The notes under the pieces were generated by a model. That model saw nothing but the letters and a program-made list of their open reading frames with translations. It was not told the DNA's origin and did not search any database. The position numbers were made by a program, and so were the translations under genes. 64,000 bases of DNA from Nigrospora sphaerica. Lineage: Eukaryota > Ascomycota > Sordariomycetes > Amphisphaeriales > Apiosporaceae. The DNA is taken from positions 1,116,001-1,180,000 of the forward strand of contig JAGVVL010000022.1 in NCBI GenBank assembly GCA_018287875.1, written 5' to 3'. Positions 24,862-35,130 of this stretch are shown here, piece after piece; the stretch's first letter is position 1, and each line of letters opens with the position of its first letter.

Positions 24862-25639
24862 CTACTTTCTCCGCTCGCCACGCCTCTCAGGCAGCTTGGT
24901 ACGCGCACTAGGGCCAGGCGTAGGCGTCTCGGGCGCTGGAGAAGACTCAGAAGGTGGAGGGGAAGAGAGCGGCGAAGAGCTGTCGGACGCAGGAGCGCTG
25001 CGAGGCTCAGGAGAGCCCACGTCGCCTCCAAGAAGCGTGTGGTCATCGGGAAGGCCATGCAGGTCGCGCAAGCCCTTCACGGTTGCTCTCATGCGACGAA
25101 TCTGAGGCTTCAAGCCTGTCAGGACAGCCAGCAGGAGAATCAGCAGCAAAAAGGTACTCACAACGTTCTGGACCGGGCGGTTCAGCTCACGCAACAGGGA
25201 ACGAGCAGCAAGGGCAAGCCACTCGGGCACCTCCTCGCACTGGTGGTTGTTTAAAGTGCACTCGTAGCACTTCAAGGCACCTGGCAAGCGAGTATCGTGG
25301 CAATGGCCACGAGAATGACGCTCGGCACCACGCAAACAGGGGAGACAGGGTGTGAAGCGCAAGTCACCTTTCTGGCGCCGCAGAATAGCCATCTCAGCGC
25401 GAGACGGGCTGGCGGCCTTGCGAGCCTTGTCCTTGGCCCTGGCGCGCTTGATGAGCTCTCTGGCGCGCTTGAGCTCCTCGGGGTCTATGTCGGACTCGCT
25501 GTCCTCGTGATCGCGGCCAGGCTTGCCGCTGCCCTGGAAAGGCGCACGTCCGCCACTGCCCTGGCCAACCGCTATGAAGCGAAAAGTTAGCAAAATGAGC
25601 ACCAGAGAACAGGCGAGGTGCGAACAAACCGGCAGACAT
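24862..25639 (-). CDS. Antisense spliced gene inside Copia element 1: Cys-cluster protein with one membrane segment
   Basis: Lies between pol and the 3' LTR, on the opposite strand. Model: ATG at 25,639, ten-base first exon (M-S-A-), intron 25,629-25,572 (58 bp, GTTTGT..TAG, with a GCTAAC branch site), then an open exon to 24,862; about 239 residues. Regions: acidic/charged helix (EELKRARELIKRARAKDKA), a Cys cluster with spacing C-x2-C-x11-C-x10-C-x2-C-x6-C (from CLPC to the C before EEVP), one hydrophobic segment VVSTFLLLILLLAVLTGL, and a Ser/Pro-rich tail. A TATA box lies 130 bp upstream, then a CT-rich leader, so it has its own promoter. I do not recognise the protein. The Cys pattern resembles zinc-binding motifs. 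Copia element 2 has no counterpart. A captured host gene or an accessory element gene are both possible. Confidence 0.6.
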
Positions 25640-25768
25640 TGCTGATGATACTGGAAAATGGCGAGAAGAAGCTGGATGGATGGCCTGAAAGGCGAGAGAA
25701 GAAGTGCAGAAGACAGTGGGAAGCGCAATGATGATGATAAGGGGAAGAAGAAGCCGGGGGAGGGCTTC

Positions 25769-25775
25769 CTTTATA
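25769..25775 (-). promoter_or_regulatory. TATA box of the antisense Copia gene
   Basis: TATAAAG on the minus strand, in the context GGGTATAAAGGAAG, 130 bp before the proposed ATG, followed by pyrimidine-rich leader DNA, a common fungal core-promoter layout. Confidence 0.55.
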
Positions 25776-26215
25776 CCCTTAAGCCTCTGAGGACACGCCC
25801 CATTCGAAGTTGCTCACCGAAGCTGCCGGACTCGCGATGAATCCACCTGGGCAGCGAGTAACGGGACACTGACTCACTCAGAAGCAGCGCGAGAGTTTAG
25901 ACGACTAAGATATCGCTAAGCAACGCGTGCAGTGAAGCAGCACAGCGGCTCTCACCGACGAGAGGAGTCAAGATGCGGACGTGCCGCATTCAAAGAGAGG
26001 AGTTGTGACTTCGCACGAGTTGCGGCTGCGAGGAGTTCTGACGTGCTATTGATCAGAACAACTCATCGTCTGATCTCAATGCGCGGCTATTACTTACAAC
26101 AACTCATCGTCCGATCTTAGGGATGATCGCAGCCCGCAAGCGAAATGTCAAAAGGATCGCTTCACAGGACCCTTACCAAGCGATTTTCAGCCACACCGAG
26201 CGGATCGGTTCGGCT

Positions 26216-26223
26216 GAGGGGTG
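26216..26223 (+). promoter_or_regulatory. Polypurine tract of Copia element 1
   Basis: Purine-rich GAGGGGTG ends right before the 3' LTR. Copia element 2 has GGGGGGTG in the equivalent place. Confidence 0.7.
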
Positions 26224-26413
26224 TGTCGCGAGACGAGCCTATTGTCACTAACAAGCCTACCAGGTCACGTGACTTTATGTAAGCTCAAGAGCCTAGGCTG
26301 TCAGGCGGGCTACGGAGCTACTATATCTACCTCTGGATCCTCAGATAGTTTTCCTTTGTTTTTCCTAATAGAACAATTAGAACCTCGTTCCTCACGTCCC
26401 CTGAAGTGCGACA
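26224..26413 (+). repeat. 3' LTR of Copia element 1
   Basis: 190 bp, about 97% identical to 18,941-19,130. Unexpectedly followed by GTTATGAGCCCGG, the primer-binding-site sequence that should only follow a 5' LTR. Confidence 0.92.
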
Positions 26414-26426
26414 GTTATGAGCCCGG

Positions 26427-29400
26427 TTCGCGCTTGGCAAGATGCCGCAGTGGTAGTGGTTGCGCTTCTCCTGACGCACACGCACACCAGCCATCCTTGT
26501 CTAGTGGAATTCATTGCCCCACTAGACGATTCGGCGACCGAACAGTCAAAAGGACTGACCTTAGGCCGATTGCGGTAAAGGTAGACTACTGAGAAGCAAT
26601 AAGGTCTCGAGTTCAGATCCTACTGAAAGCGCCCTCATAAGGAGGGCCCAGGAGCTCTAGAAGCTCACCGTCAGTAAGATCTGGGGGTGTGTCGCATATA
26701 AGGCGCAGTTACTGCAAGGCAATTAACGGGTCCGTTTTTGTGCCACATATTGTTTGTCCTTTGTGGCGCTGTATAGCCACATATATTCCGTATGGAATCT
26801 GCCGTTAAGGGCGTGCCGGAGTTGGTCCTGTAATATCGGTTCCAGCCTAAATGGTCTTGCCAGAACTGCGATGACGTTCGGTTACCTCTATGGAGGGAAC
26901 GTACCGTCCCTGTTACTTCAACGCCTTTAATCCCGTGAGTATTACCGGCTAGCGAGTCATCGTGGAGCACTCAAGTGCTTTTACGCTGTCACGAAGTAGG
27001 CCCCGGGGTTTCCATCGCTTCATGTAAACCAGCTCGGACCAAACTCCAAGGGCCGACCTTAGAAGGTTCTAGAAGTCTTAGCGCGCCGCGGAAGTCCGAC
27101 CACACCTATCCTACCATCAAACCGGCATTGCGTCTTGCGAGACCACTTTCTTACGATCAACCATCGTTGCACCCTCTCCGGTGGAAACATGGTCGCCTGC
27201 CATCTCGGTCCTCCGCAGCCCCCAGTCCGCCACTTTAGGGCTCGTTCCTGACGACATAAGCTACTGTAGAAGTCGTTGTGCTAGCTTATGACGACGTCAC
27301 CGTCACCGTCACTGCCACGACTGCCCACCGGGTCCCCTATCTTATCCGCCGCGCTACCGCGTTAGGTACTGTGGCTGAATGGGAATCTCGGCTTGGCCGA
27401 CCTTGTTCGCGCTCCCAGGAGCGGACTAACCTTGCTACCTAGGCCGACCGATAGTCCTTCGGGCCTCTAGGAATAAATCTTAAGTGCTGCCGAAAGGCCT
27501 TAGGGCGGCCCCAAAGCGTCCGTGCTTCCGGAACGACCTTTTCGTGACTCGTGGTGTTGGGCCCCTCAGCTAGTCATTTTCCATGTGAAAGTCCCACAAT
27601 ACAGTCTTCGGCCGCAGTCAGCCGGAGATCATCAGAACTGGGCTAGTACTTGGAGAAAGGAAGATAAAAATGAGAGAGAAAGAGAGAAAGGAGACAACAA
27701 TGCCCCCTCGAGGTTCTCCATCGTTGAGAGCGTGGCGTCATCGGAAGTATCAATCGGCAGGCCACGATCATGATCCTCCCGCGAACCGACGGTGACATGT
27801 GGATGTCAGGAGAGATAATAGATTCTGCCATCATGGCAGCGGATAAAAGGACTATGGTCGATCATCAGCCTGTCCTCACCACCCGTATCAACAGTTGGAT
27901 ACCACAGGATACTCCCGTCATGGTATTCAATGTTCTCATCAATCTGGCCATCAGCAGTATCTCCATATCACTACTCAGTCCGTCCCAGCGTCATGTCCCG
28001 GTGGCTCGCATGCAATTTTCTGACAGCAAGTGTACAGCCTACCGATGCGCCTATGTCAACAAATGGTCTCGGGTCCCCTAACCATGTGGTGTATGTTGGC
28101 CCCATCCTCCGACCTATCGCCTTATATCTTCTTCAGAGTAGGCAGCCATTAATTACAATATTAAGTCGTCTTCATGGTACTCGGAAGCTCCTGGTTATTC
28201 GCCTTCACGACAGCCGTGTTCCAGTACATCCTGAAATTTAACTGGAATTCCTTCGCCTGCCGTGCCACGACCCAGGCATGCATCGCGTTTTTCATAGCCA
28301 CCAAAGCGAGTATTACCCCCATCTTTCTTCTGCCAAACTTCAAATCAATTTCTCTAACGCCATGCGAGGGAACAGGCGGTAAGCCAGCACAAATTGTTCC
28401 TGGGTTCATGGTGCTGAGACAGTCTATAGCTCACGTCTCTATTTCTGGTCGAGAGAGCGGTAGGTTTTGACGGTTTGTCGCTTTTGGTTAGAGTCATATG
28501 GCTCACAAAAGATAGCATGTCGTCCTTAGCCGCGGCCTCCTCGGCTAAAATCACGGCTCTGTATCCTAAACTACGTACTTGTGACAGGTAGGTGGTCAAT
28601 GACCGGTGCTGCCGTGGGGGGACTGTGTCAACTAAGTCATCCGTGCAGTTGTTTACATCATTTGTTTCTCGTTGTACTGGCCTTTGTGAGTCTTTTCTTC
28701 TACCGGTCCTGACATCTAGCTAACAACTTGATAATTCCCACAGTCACTATGCATGGATTCAAGATGGTGTTTGCGTCCTCGAGATTGAGCGCAATATCCT
28801 TCTCAGCTACATCGGCTGTGACGGGCTCTTCAATGTATGTCTTCAAAATGCCCTTAAGAGAAACCAGGTGATGGTTGTATGATTACTGTTCTTAATAACA
28901 TGGCACTAGGTATATCTTACAACACTTTTCCTCCTTCCACTCTTAAGTAAGTTTCCGTTCGACCACAGTCTTCCATGATCACATCACTAACGAACACAGG
29001 GTCGCACTCATTCATGAGGTCGTCCTCGGATTGGTCGGCAGAGCCTTTGAATTCCAATCTGAGGAAGCTCGCCCTGCGAACTTTCACCGGATCATGCTTG
29101 GCGCTGCTAAGCATCTCGGCGTAAGCACCATCCCGTGTAGAGAAATGCATGACTTGTCGTGACGATGTGCTGATACGTGAAAGTAACATGATCGTCTTCA
29201 CTGTCTTCCAGACGGAGCCAATGTGGCTCTGTATGGTTTCGTGCCAAAGCGATGGTGAGTAATTGACGACGGGGCCCTTGGCCACGACTTGATCGAAGAA
29301 GTACATGTCCACTGAGTATAGGTGTCCTCAGTCCTTTTCACCTGCCTTGTGGTCCACTGGATCACGCCAGGCAAGAATTCGAGCGAGGAGCTCGCCACCG

Positions 29401-29720
29401 TAGCTCCAGACGCGACGGTGGTCCCCAAGAACATAACTTCGAGCCAGCAGAGTACACCAAAGACATCCGAGCGCGGCGTCGCCGGCCCGTAGCACTTTCC
29501 ACTGGAAATGAATCCTATGCGAGACTACCTACATATTCGGCAACAACCAGGGCCTGGGCCCCCCTCCCCTGGGGAACTCGAACACGTCAAGAGGGAGGAG
29601 GGGACAACGGAGTTTAGACTCCTTGATTTGGAAAAAGTAACGACCTTCCCAGGGAGCTCTGGCGACAGCGTTTTATTGTTCTTCTTTCAAAGCACGTTTC
29701 AGCTTAGCACATTTTTCATG
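26427..29720. other. Long unassigned stretch between Copia element 1 and a solo LTR
   Basis: No gene that I can name. A short hairpin GCCCTC..GAGGGC is near 26,629-26,645; PPT-like GGGGGTG followed by TGTCGC is at 26,685-26,697 without a matching LTR; an ATAAGCTA/TAGCTTAT inverted repeat is near 27,256-27,290; a GA-rich tract is at 27,670-27,695. Confidence 0.4.
28917..29306 (-). CDS. Unassigned minus-strand reading frame
   Basis: From ATG at 29,306 (MYFFDQVVAKGPVVNYSP) to a stop at 28,917, about 130 codons. A possible intron at about 29,208-29,159 (GTGAAG..CAAG) would remove the central part. I recognise no domain, and the frame could be chance. Confidence 0.2.
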   Translation of the reverse strand: MYFFDQVVAKGPVVNYSPSLWHETIQSHIGSVWKTVKTIMLLSRISTSSRQVMHFSTRDGAYAEMLSSAKHDPVKVRRASFLRLEFKGSADQSEDDLMNECDPVFVSDVIMEDCGRTETYLRVEGGKVL

Positions 29721-29918
29721 TGTGGCAATATGAGGCTATCACCAGTTCGCCTGTCAGGTCACGTGAGGAGCTACAGGGACCTGATATAGGCCCTGTGGAG
29801 CATGTGGGGAGCAATCCCCAGCTACGGGTATATAGACTGCCATCTCTGGCTCTTTCTTTTGTCCTTTCTAATGGATAACCTTGAACCTATCGCTTGCCAC
29901 GCCTCCCCTAGTGCGACA
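29721..29918 (+). mobile_element. Solo Copia LTR with target-site duplication
   Basis: 198 bp, TGTGGCAATATG...GTGCGACA, flanked on both sides by TCATG (29,716-29,720 and 29,919-29,923). Internal GGTCACGTGA and the terminal GTGCGACA resemble the LTR of Copia element 1, so it is a related family. A solo LTR arises by LTR-LTR recombination that removes the body. Confidence 0.88.
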
Positions 29919-29923
29919 TCATG

Positions 29924-30633
29924 TCATAGCCAATTGGACCGGTGTTGGCGATAGTTGTAGTAGCCCATCGCTAGGGTGGTCTGAGTGATGGGTGGTGAAC
30001 TTACCCGACTCAGACAGGACGTGCGTGCAGCTGGTCCCAGACCAAGGCCCGCCCGTCGCATGTAGAGCCAAAGGCCTCTTTTGATGCCAGAGCCGACACG
30101 GGAGCAAGCCACGAGAACGGAACAAGCGAGGCAAGAAAAGGAGAAATCGCAGAAATAAAACACATGTAGATCAACCTCCATCGCGCAAGTATCGGCACAG
30201 AGGATACCATGCCAGATGGTGACGTGCCACAATGCAGTGGCATCGCCAAAGGCAGCCTAACGGCACGACATGCCAACAGGAGGACCCAGACTACCGCTCT
30301 AGTCTCGATCTGCCGCCACAGAAAAAATGTGACAGGGGAGTTTGTATAATTAACGCGGGCAGTGAAGGCGGATAGGGTCGCCGAGGGCTGCTGCGGTCTT
30401 TCCCTGGGCCGTCGGCGGAAGAATGGTACTCTATGGATCGAATATCTGCAAGTTGCTATTAGCACATTTAGGGGTAATCAAGACGAGCCAGAAGTAAATG
30501 AAGCGGAAGGGTCGAGTGTGCCAGATTCGGTTGGCGCTTGGAAGAATGTACATCTTAAGATTGTCAGTGGCCCATACCGGCCAAAGGAGGAAGCAGGAGC
30601 TGACGGAACAGAAAATTACGGAGCAGAAGAGTC
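29924..30633. other. Unassigned DNA between solo LTR and LINE fragment
   Basis: Open frames on the minus strand (for example 30,010-30,465) have no recognisable domain and look incidental. Confidence 0.35.
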
Positions 30634-31958
30634 GACTCGCCTCCCCTGGGTCCATCAGCAGATCAGACCTGCCAGCTATCGAAGCTCTCCATGCCGAACC
30701 CCAGCTAAGACGAACAGTCCTCGTGGGAGACTTCAACGTCCACCACCCCGTCTGGGGAGGATACAACGTCCGACCCCATAATGCAGCTGATAAGCTGCTC
30801 CAGCTAGCAGAATCCTGGAGACTCCAGCTGATCACACCCCTGGAACACACGAAAAGGATGCGCAGACTCTACGATCGACCTAGCCTGGGCCACGGACGAT
30901 CTCCGGGTCGCCTATGACGGATACGCACCGTACGCAGGGTCTGATCACCTCCCTCAGGTGATACGCATAGCTGGACCTCATATAGACCGCCAAGATAGAC
31001 CACGACGCAGCTGGAAAACAGCCGACTATAACCAGGCAAAAGCAGAAGCGGCGCACCTACCACAGCCAGGGCGACTCGAGACACCAGAAGAAATCGATAG
31101 CTACACCGAGACGTTAACTAAGGAGCTAACTCGGATAGCCGACCTAGTTGCCCCCCTCCGCTACTCTAAGGGGAGAGGCAAGGCCTGGTGGAACCACGAC
31201 ACAAAAAGAGCTATAGAGGAGAAGAGACGAGCCCAGCGAGCATGGCTATCCGACAGGACAGACGCAGCCTGGCGATCCCTTCGGCAAGCATCCCTTGCGA
31301 AAAAGAAAACGATCCGAGAAGCCAAGACGGCGTCCTGGAGACATATGCTCCACGAGGCTTCTAGTCAGCCAGCTGGCGTCTGGAATATTGCGAGATGGGC
31401 AAGAATGGAAGGAGCAGCACCGCCGTTACCCCCGGCAGTCCCTACGCTCCACACACCGCGTGGCGAAGCAACGACCCATAAGGAGAAAACAGAGGCCTTT
31501 CGAGAGAGGTTCTATCCCCTCCCTAAGGCTACGTACACCGGCTTCCGAACAACGAACCGGCTCGCAGCGCCTCTCGATATGGACAGCAAGGTGACAGAAG
31601 AACAAGTCCAAGACGTCCTCACTAAAGTAGGCCAGTGGAAGGCGCCTGGGCCAGACCAGCTTCCGAACGGATTCCTTAAACGCCTAGGAAAGCCCTCTTC
31701 CAGGCCTTGGCCTCCCTAGCGGAAACATGCTGGCGTATAGGATACTATCCAACAGCGTTCCGTAAAGCAGTGACCGTTATCGTCCGGAAACCAGGAAAAC
31801 AGCCAAACGAGTACCACCAAGCTGGCGGATGGAGACCTATCGCGCTGCTCAACACTATAGGAAAACGATCGAGAGCCTACTAGCGCAACGGCTAGCTAGC
31901 TTTGCCGAAGAGAATGGACTGCTCCCGGACGAACAGATGGGCAACCGGAAAGGCCGCT
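30634..31958 (+). mobile_element. LINE fragment B, endonuclease to early reverse transcriptase
   Basis: Colinear with LINE A at about 45,382-46,716. Contains the endonuclease block VLVGDFNVHHPVWGGYN and the following linker (WWNHDTKRAIEEKRRAQ), then KAPGPDQLPNGFLKRLGKP and NRKGRS at the start of reverse transcriptase. Frames are broken (30,362, 30,498, 30,958). It differs from LINE A at a few percent of positions (for example H/Y and S/H in the endonuclease). It stops abruptly at 31,958 and joins an inverted piece of the same kind of LINE. Confidence 0.88.
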
Positions 31959-32551
31959 CTGCGGCGGCGTTGACCTTGCGAACGATCTCTGCGTAGGTGC
32001 GTCCTTCTGTCTCTGTGGCCTTGACGGTGATCTCTCGTTCCTGACGGGGAGGAAGCGCCTTGGCTATCTGAGGGGCTCTAGGTGAGGGGGCGGCGGTTAT
32101 GGCGGTGGCAGCAGCAGCGTATGTCTTAGGGGCCTTGATATCCTTATGGATAGCCTGAAGCGTGTTCTCGATAGCATCGATGCGTCTCTCAATGCTAGTC
32201 TGGCTATCTGGTTCCTTAGCTGCCGCCTCTAGGACCGGGATGGCGGCTTGTACGGCTGCGACCAAGGTCGCAACGTCGGAATCACCAGCTAAGAAGCGTC
32301 TGAGGCTGTTTACAGTGCTGCGAATGGCTTCTGGACTGCGTCCGGGTGCCGTGTTGCTGCTTGGCGATGGTATTCTTGAGTCCGGAGGTGACGGCTCGGG
32401 GGTGGGGCGGGCCTATGGCGGCTCCCACCACCCGCGCTTTGCCTCGAGGGTGGTGAATCGACCATTTCTAGGCTAAATGAAGCCCTAGGAACAGTTTCCG
32501 GGCTATCCGGTAGCTTATAGAGTCGTGGTTGTGAAGTTATCGCTGTGTGGG
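31959..32551 (-). mobile_element. Inverted LINE 5' end, identical to LINE A 5' end
   Basis: Reverse complement of about 43,625-44,215: leader plus the ORF1 start region (IPVLEAAAKEPDSQTSIERR, ALPPRQEREITVKATETEG). Both the sense and antisense translations match LINE A without a difference over more than 100 residues, so the DNA is essentially identical. It is head-to-head with LINE fragment B, which is more diverged. Confidence 0.88.
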
Positions 32552-33864
32552 GCTCATGATGTAGGTGTCGTTACTTGGTTTTTTGCCCACTTAGGTATTC
32601 GTTCGATGTCCTCGCGGCTGTTCGCTGCAAGCCGTCTTAGAGCTCGGCAGGGCCGAGGGTGTCCTGTCGTCGCTTCGAGAACCGAGTCGACGTTAGATGG
32701 GTTTTCTACCCAAATCCCTCTATAGAGACGAGGGCCTTCGCTGCGCGCCTATTTTGTCGTCGATCCGGCGTCGCGCGGTGTCGATTTTCGAGGCTGCTTG
32801 CTGCGTTTGGCGGGGGCGAAAAATTTTCGGTCGTGCGACGCCCTAAAATCCCGCATCACAGATCGTATCAGCACAACTCCGGAGCAGCGACACAGCGACG
32901 CAGCAATGGCGCCTCGCTGCACTTTCGTGCAGAATACGTCTCTACATCGGCTCTCCCTCAGTCAATTGACCTAGGAAGATTTCCAACCGGCGCCGCGGGG
33001 AGGCTGTAGAGTCCGACTTCGCCAGCCCTAACGACATTATTGTGAAGCTCAGTTCCGATACCCAAGTCCAGCACCTTCAGTTATCAATTACCCCAGTCAT
33101 CAGTGTTCAAGCAGAAGCAAGTCGGACTTGCTTACAGACGCTCTCTGTCTCTGATTGTACAAACCCTACGTACCGCAGTACTCAGGTATAGCGTTCGTTA
33201 CAGTAGCCCGAGATATAGGCGATTGTTCGCACGGGGCCTTCAATTGAGTGCCGCTTTGAGGCGGTCAAACGCTGACGCACTGATGGGCTGGCGCGTATAT
33301 GGGTGCTCCACCTTACCATAATTAGCATAGCGTTAAGCTTTATGCTGCTTCTGTTGCTAGTAAAAGCACTGATCTATTGAACTGGTAGCTAGCAAATAAT
33401 TAGCTTGCAACAAAACAGATGATTCCCCTTACTAGGGGGCTTCGTCTAATGCTAAGGAGACGTTGAAGCCTTCGCCGCCGTTACATGGTGACACGTCCGA
33501 TCCACAAGGGCTTGCTTGTGCGTCTGGGAAGCTGCTGAAGGACGCGGAATTCGTACGAGGGTCGCTGGCTTGCCTGGAGGATGTTACGAACCCGGCTCAA
33601 CGGATCTGACCAACGCACCAACGGTCAGCGCTGACGGCAGAACGCACGGACCAGCCTCCTTGTAAGCACCACTGCACCCAGCGGCCTCGACCGTCACGCT
33701 CAGATTACATGGTTCAATTACGTAAAAAGAACCGTTATAATACTATAGAAGGATACTTTTGTAGACACTTAGCTTACAAAGATCGGGATTGATGTCTCAC
33801 TCTTACTAAGCCTGCAGCTCTCTCGATAAGGTAGCCAATAAGCTACCCTTCTTGGCTCAGCCTC
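32552..33864. other. Unassigned intergenic DNA
   Basis: No gene supported. The first 500 bp are GC-rich with many CG dinucleotides; after about 33,300 it becomes AT-richer up to the quercetinase 3' end. Confidence 0.4.
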
Positions 33865-34997
33865 TTAGAGGGTGTAACCGGAGGCAATAGGGTAAGTAGC
33901 ATAATCCCACGATACAGAGCTTTGCATCAACTCAGACTCAAAGCCGGCATCGACACCCGTAACGTACAAAAACTTAGTAAACCCGGTTGTGGCGTAGTAT
34001 GTGAAAGCGACATCTTCCGGAAGGAAAAAGACATCGCCCTGGATCAGAGAAACAGGGCTGTAGCCTGTAACTTCGACAGTCAAAGCGCCCTCCTCCATCT
34101 GGAAGGCAAGAGGCTCCGCATAAGTCTTCGTTGCTGGTGCCGTCATGTTCGAGAGCAGCGGGCTCATTGTGATTGTCCCCATGGTAAACGAGACGCTGGT
34201 TTTATTGGCGGTGAATGGGGCGATGACGCGGTAGATGCCATCGTCCACATTGAGGTACTTGGGACCGTAGTTTTTGGCGATAAAATTAGGCGTTTTCGAA
34301 TCTTGCGCCGGCTCATTGGGGCCGTTGTGCCAATTCCCAGTACCAGCAGTTCCATTGACAAGGTCTCGACGAGGCTCAAAGTCGAGTTCAGCAAAAACGT
34401 CGAGACTCTCGAGGGACGAGATGACTGAGGGCTCGAGACCAACTTCGGCAAAGGTGGCGGGAACGAATTCTGAGCCGATCACCGAGCTATAGCTCTGCTG
34501 CGCGATGGCGAGGAACAGTGCCTCAAACCCGCCAGGCTGGATGACGCCCGTCATCTGCGTATCTGGGTCGGTGATTTGAAATGTGTGGGTAGTTCCTTCT
34601 GGGACGGCGCCATAGTCGCCCGGCGTCAACACACGCGCTTGCTGGCCCCCGAGACGTCGTTCTCTGCCCAAAGCTGGAATCGACCTTTGGTGCAATAGAA
34701 ATTCTCGTAGTGTGCCTTATGGATATGAGGGAGAACGCCGAGCGCTGTCGAATCCGGAGCATTGGTCTGCATCAGAGTAAAAGCCCCGGCGGACGAGTTC
34801 CCCGTTACGGAGAAGCGATACACCTGGGAGCCGACTTGGACAGCCTGACCGGCTCCTTTGCGCAAGACATAGGGGCGGGGGGAATCCGGGGCTTCGTCCA
34901 AGATAAGGCTGCTACAGTTGTCCGCGCGTGATTGGACATGGGCTGGGAAAGCTGCGGCTAGCTGCAAAGCAAAGGCGGTCAGGGCAACACGCTTCAT
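33865..34997 (-). CDS. Secreted quercetinase-like bicupin dioxygenase
   Basis: Similar in layout to fungal quercetin 2,3-dioxygenases, which open the flavonol ring and release CO with a copper centre. Start MKRVALTAFALQLAAAFPAH is a signal peptide; mature part from about SRADNCSS. First cupin has the metal motif in LPHIHKAHYENFYCTKG (HxH, then E), followed by the G..PG.....P.G.TH block GDYGAVPEGTTHTF with a fourth ligand His. The second cupin (about residues 230-370) has TKTYAEPLAFQMEEGALTVEV and GDVFFLPEDVAFTYYA. About 377 residues, near the usual 350-380. A one-base shift is needed at 34,646-34,650 (five C on the plus strand, six expected: SGGQQARV). Single exon. The copper ligands argue for an active enzyme, but substrate is inferred. 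Confidence 0.85.
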
Positions 34998-35036
34998 CTT
35001 GAATCTGAGTTGGAAAACGTCGTCGGCCGGAGGTAA

Positions 35037-35098
35037 GTTGAAATGAGTGACTAACTGTAGCGACAGAGTTGAAATGAGTGACTGGCTGTAGCGACGGA
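35037..35098 (-). repeat. Two tandem 31-bp repeats upstream of the quercetinase gene
   Basis: GTTGAAATGAGTGACT..CTGTAGCGACRGA occurs twice head to tail, 40-100 bp before the start codon, so within the promoter or 5' leader. Confidence 0.85.
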
Positions 35099-35130
35099 TG
35101 CGAAATATAATCATATCGAAGGCAACGCAA

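Larger units (their letters stand above)
18941..26413 (+). mobile_element. Copia element 1, LTR to LTR, with extra antisense gene
   Basis: 190-bp LTRs (TGTCGCGAGACG...GTGCGACA) flank a primer-binding site, a Gag-Pol reading frame, a 1.5-kb 3' region and a purine-rich tract. Order protease-integrase-RT-RNase H identifies Ty1/copia. The two LTRs differ at about six positions (about 3%), so the insertion is not recent. The five bases outside each LTR (TATTT and GTTAT) do not match. The right LTR is followed by a 13-bp copy of the primer-binding site, which suggests recombination with another copy. Compared with Copia element 2 (5.9 kb) this element is about 1.5 kb longer, all of it between pol and the 3' LTR. 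Confidence 0.92.

Noticed and set aside
24667..25254. Plus-strand 195-codon frame right after Copia pol
   Set aside because: Arg-rich low-complexity translation; the opposite strand has a better supported gene with promoter and intron.
26555..26625. Possible tRNA gene
   Set aside because: B-box is imperfect and acceptor, anticodon and T stems cannot be paired.
31855..32265. Intact LINE ORF1 on the minus strand
   Set aside because: Only the first part of ORF1 is present; the frame then runs into the antisense of another LINE piece.
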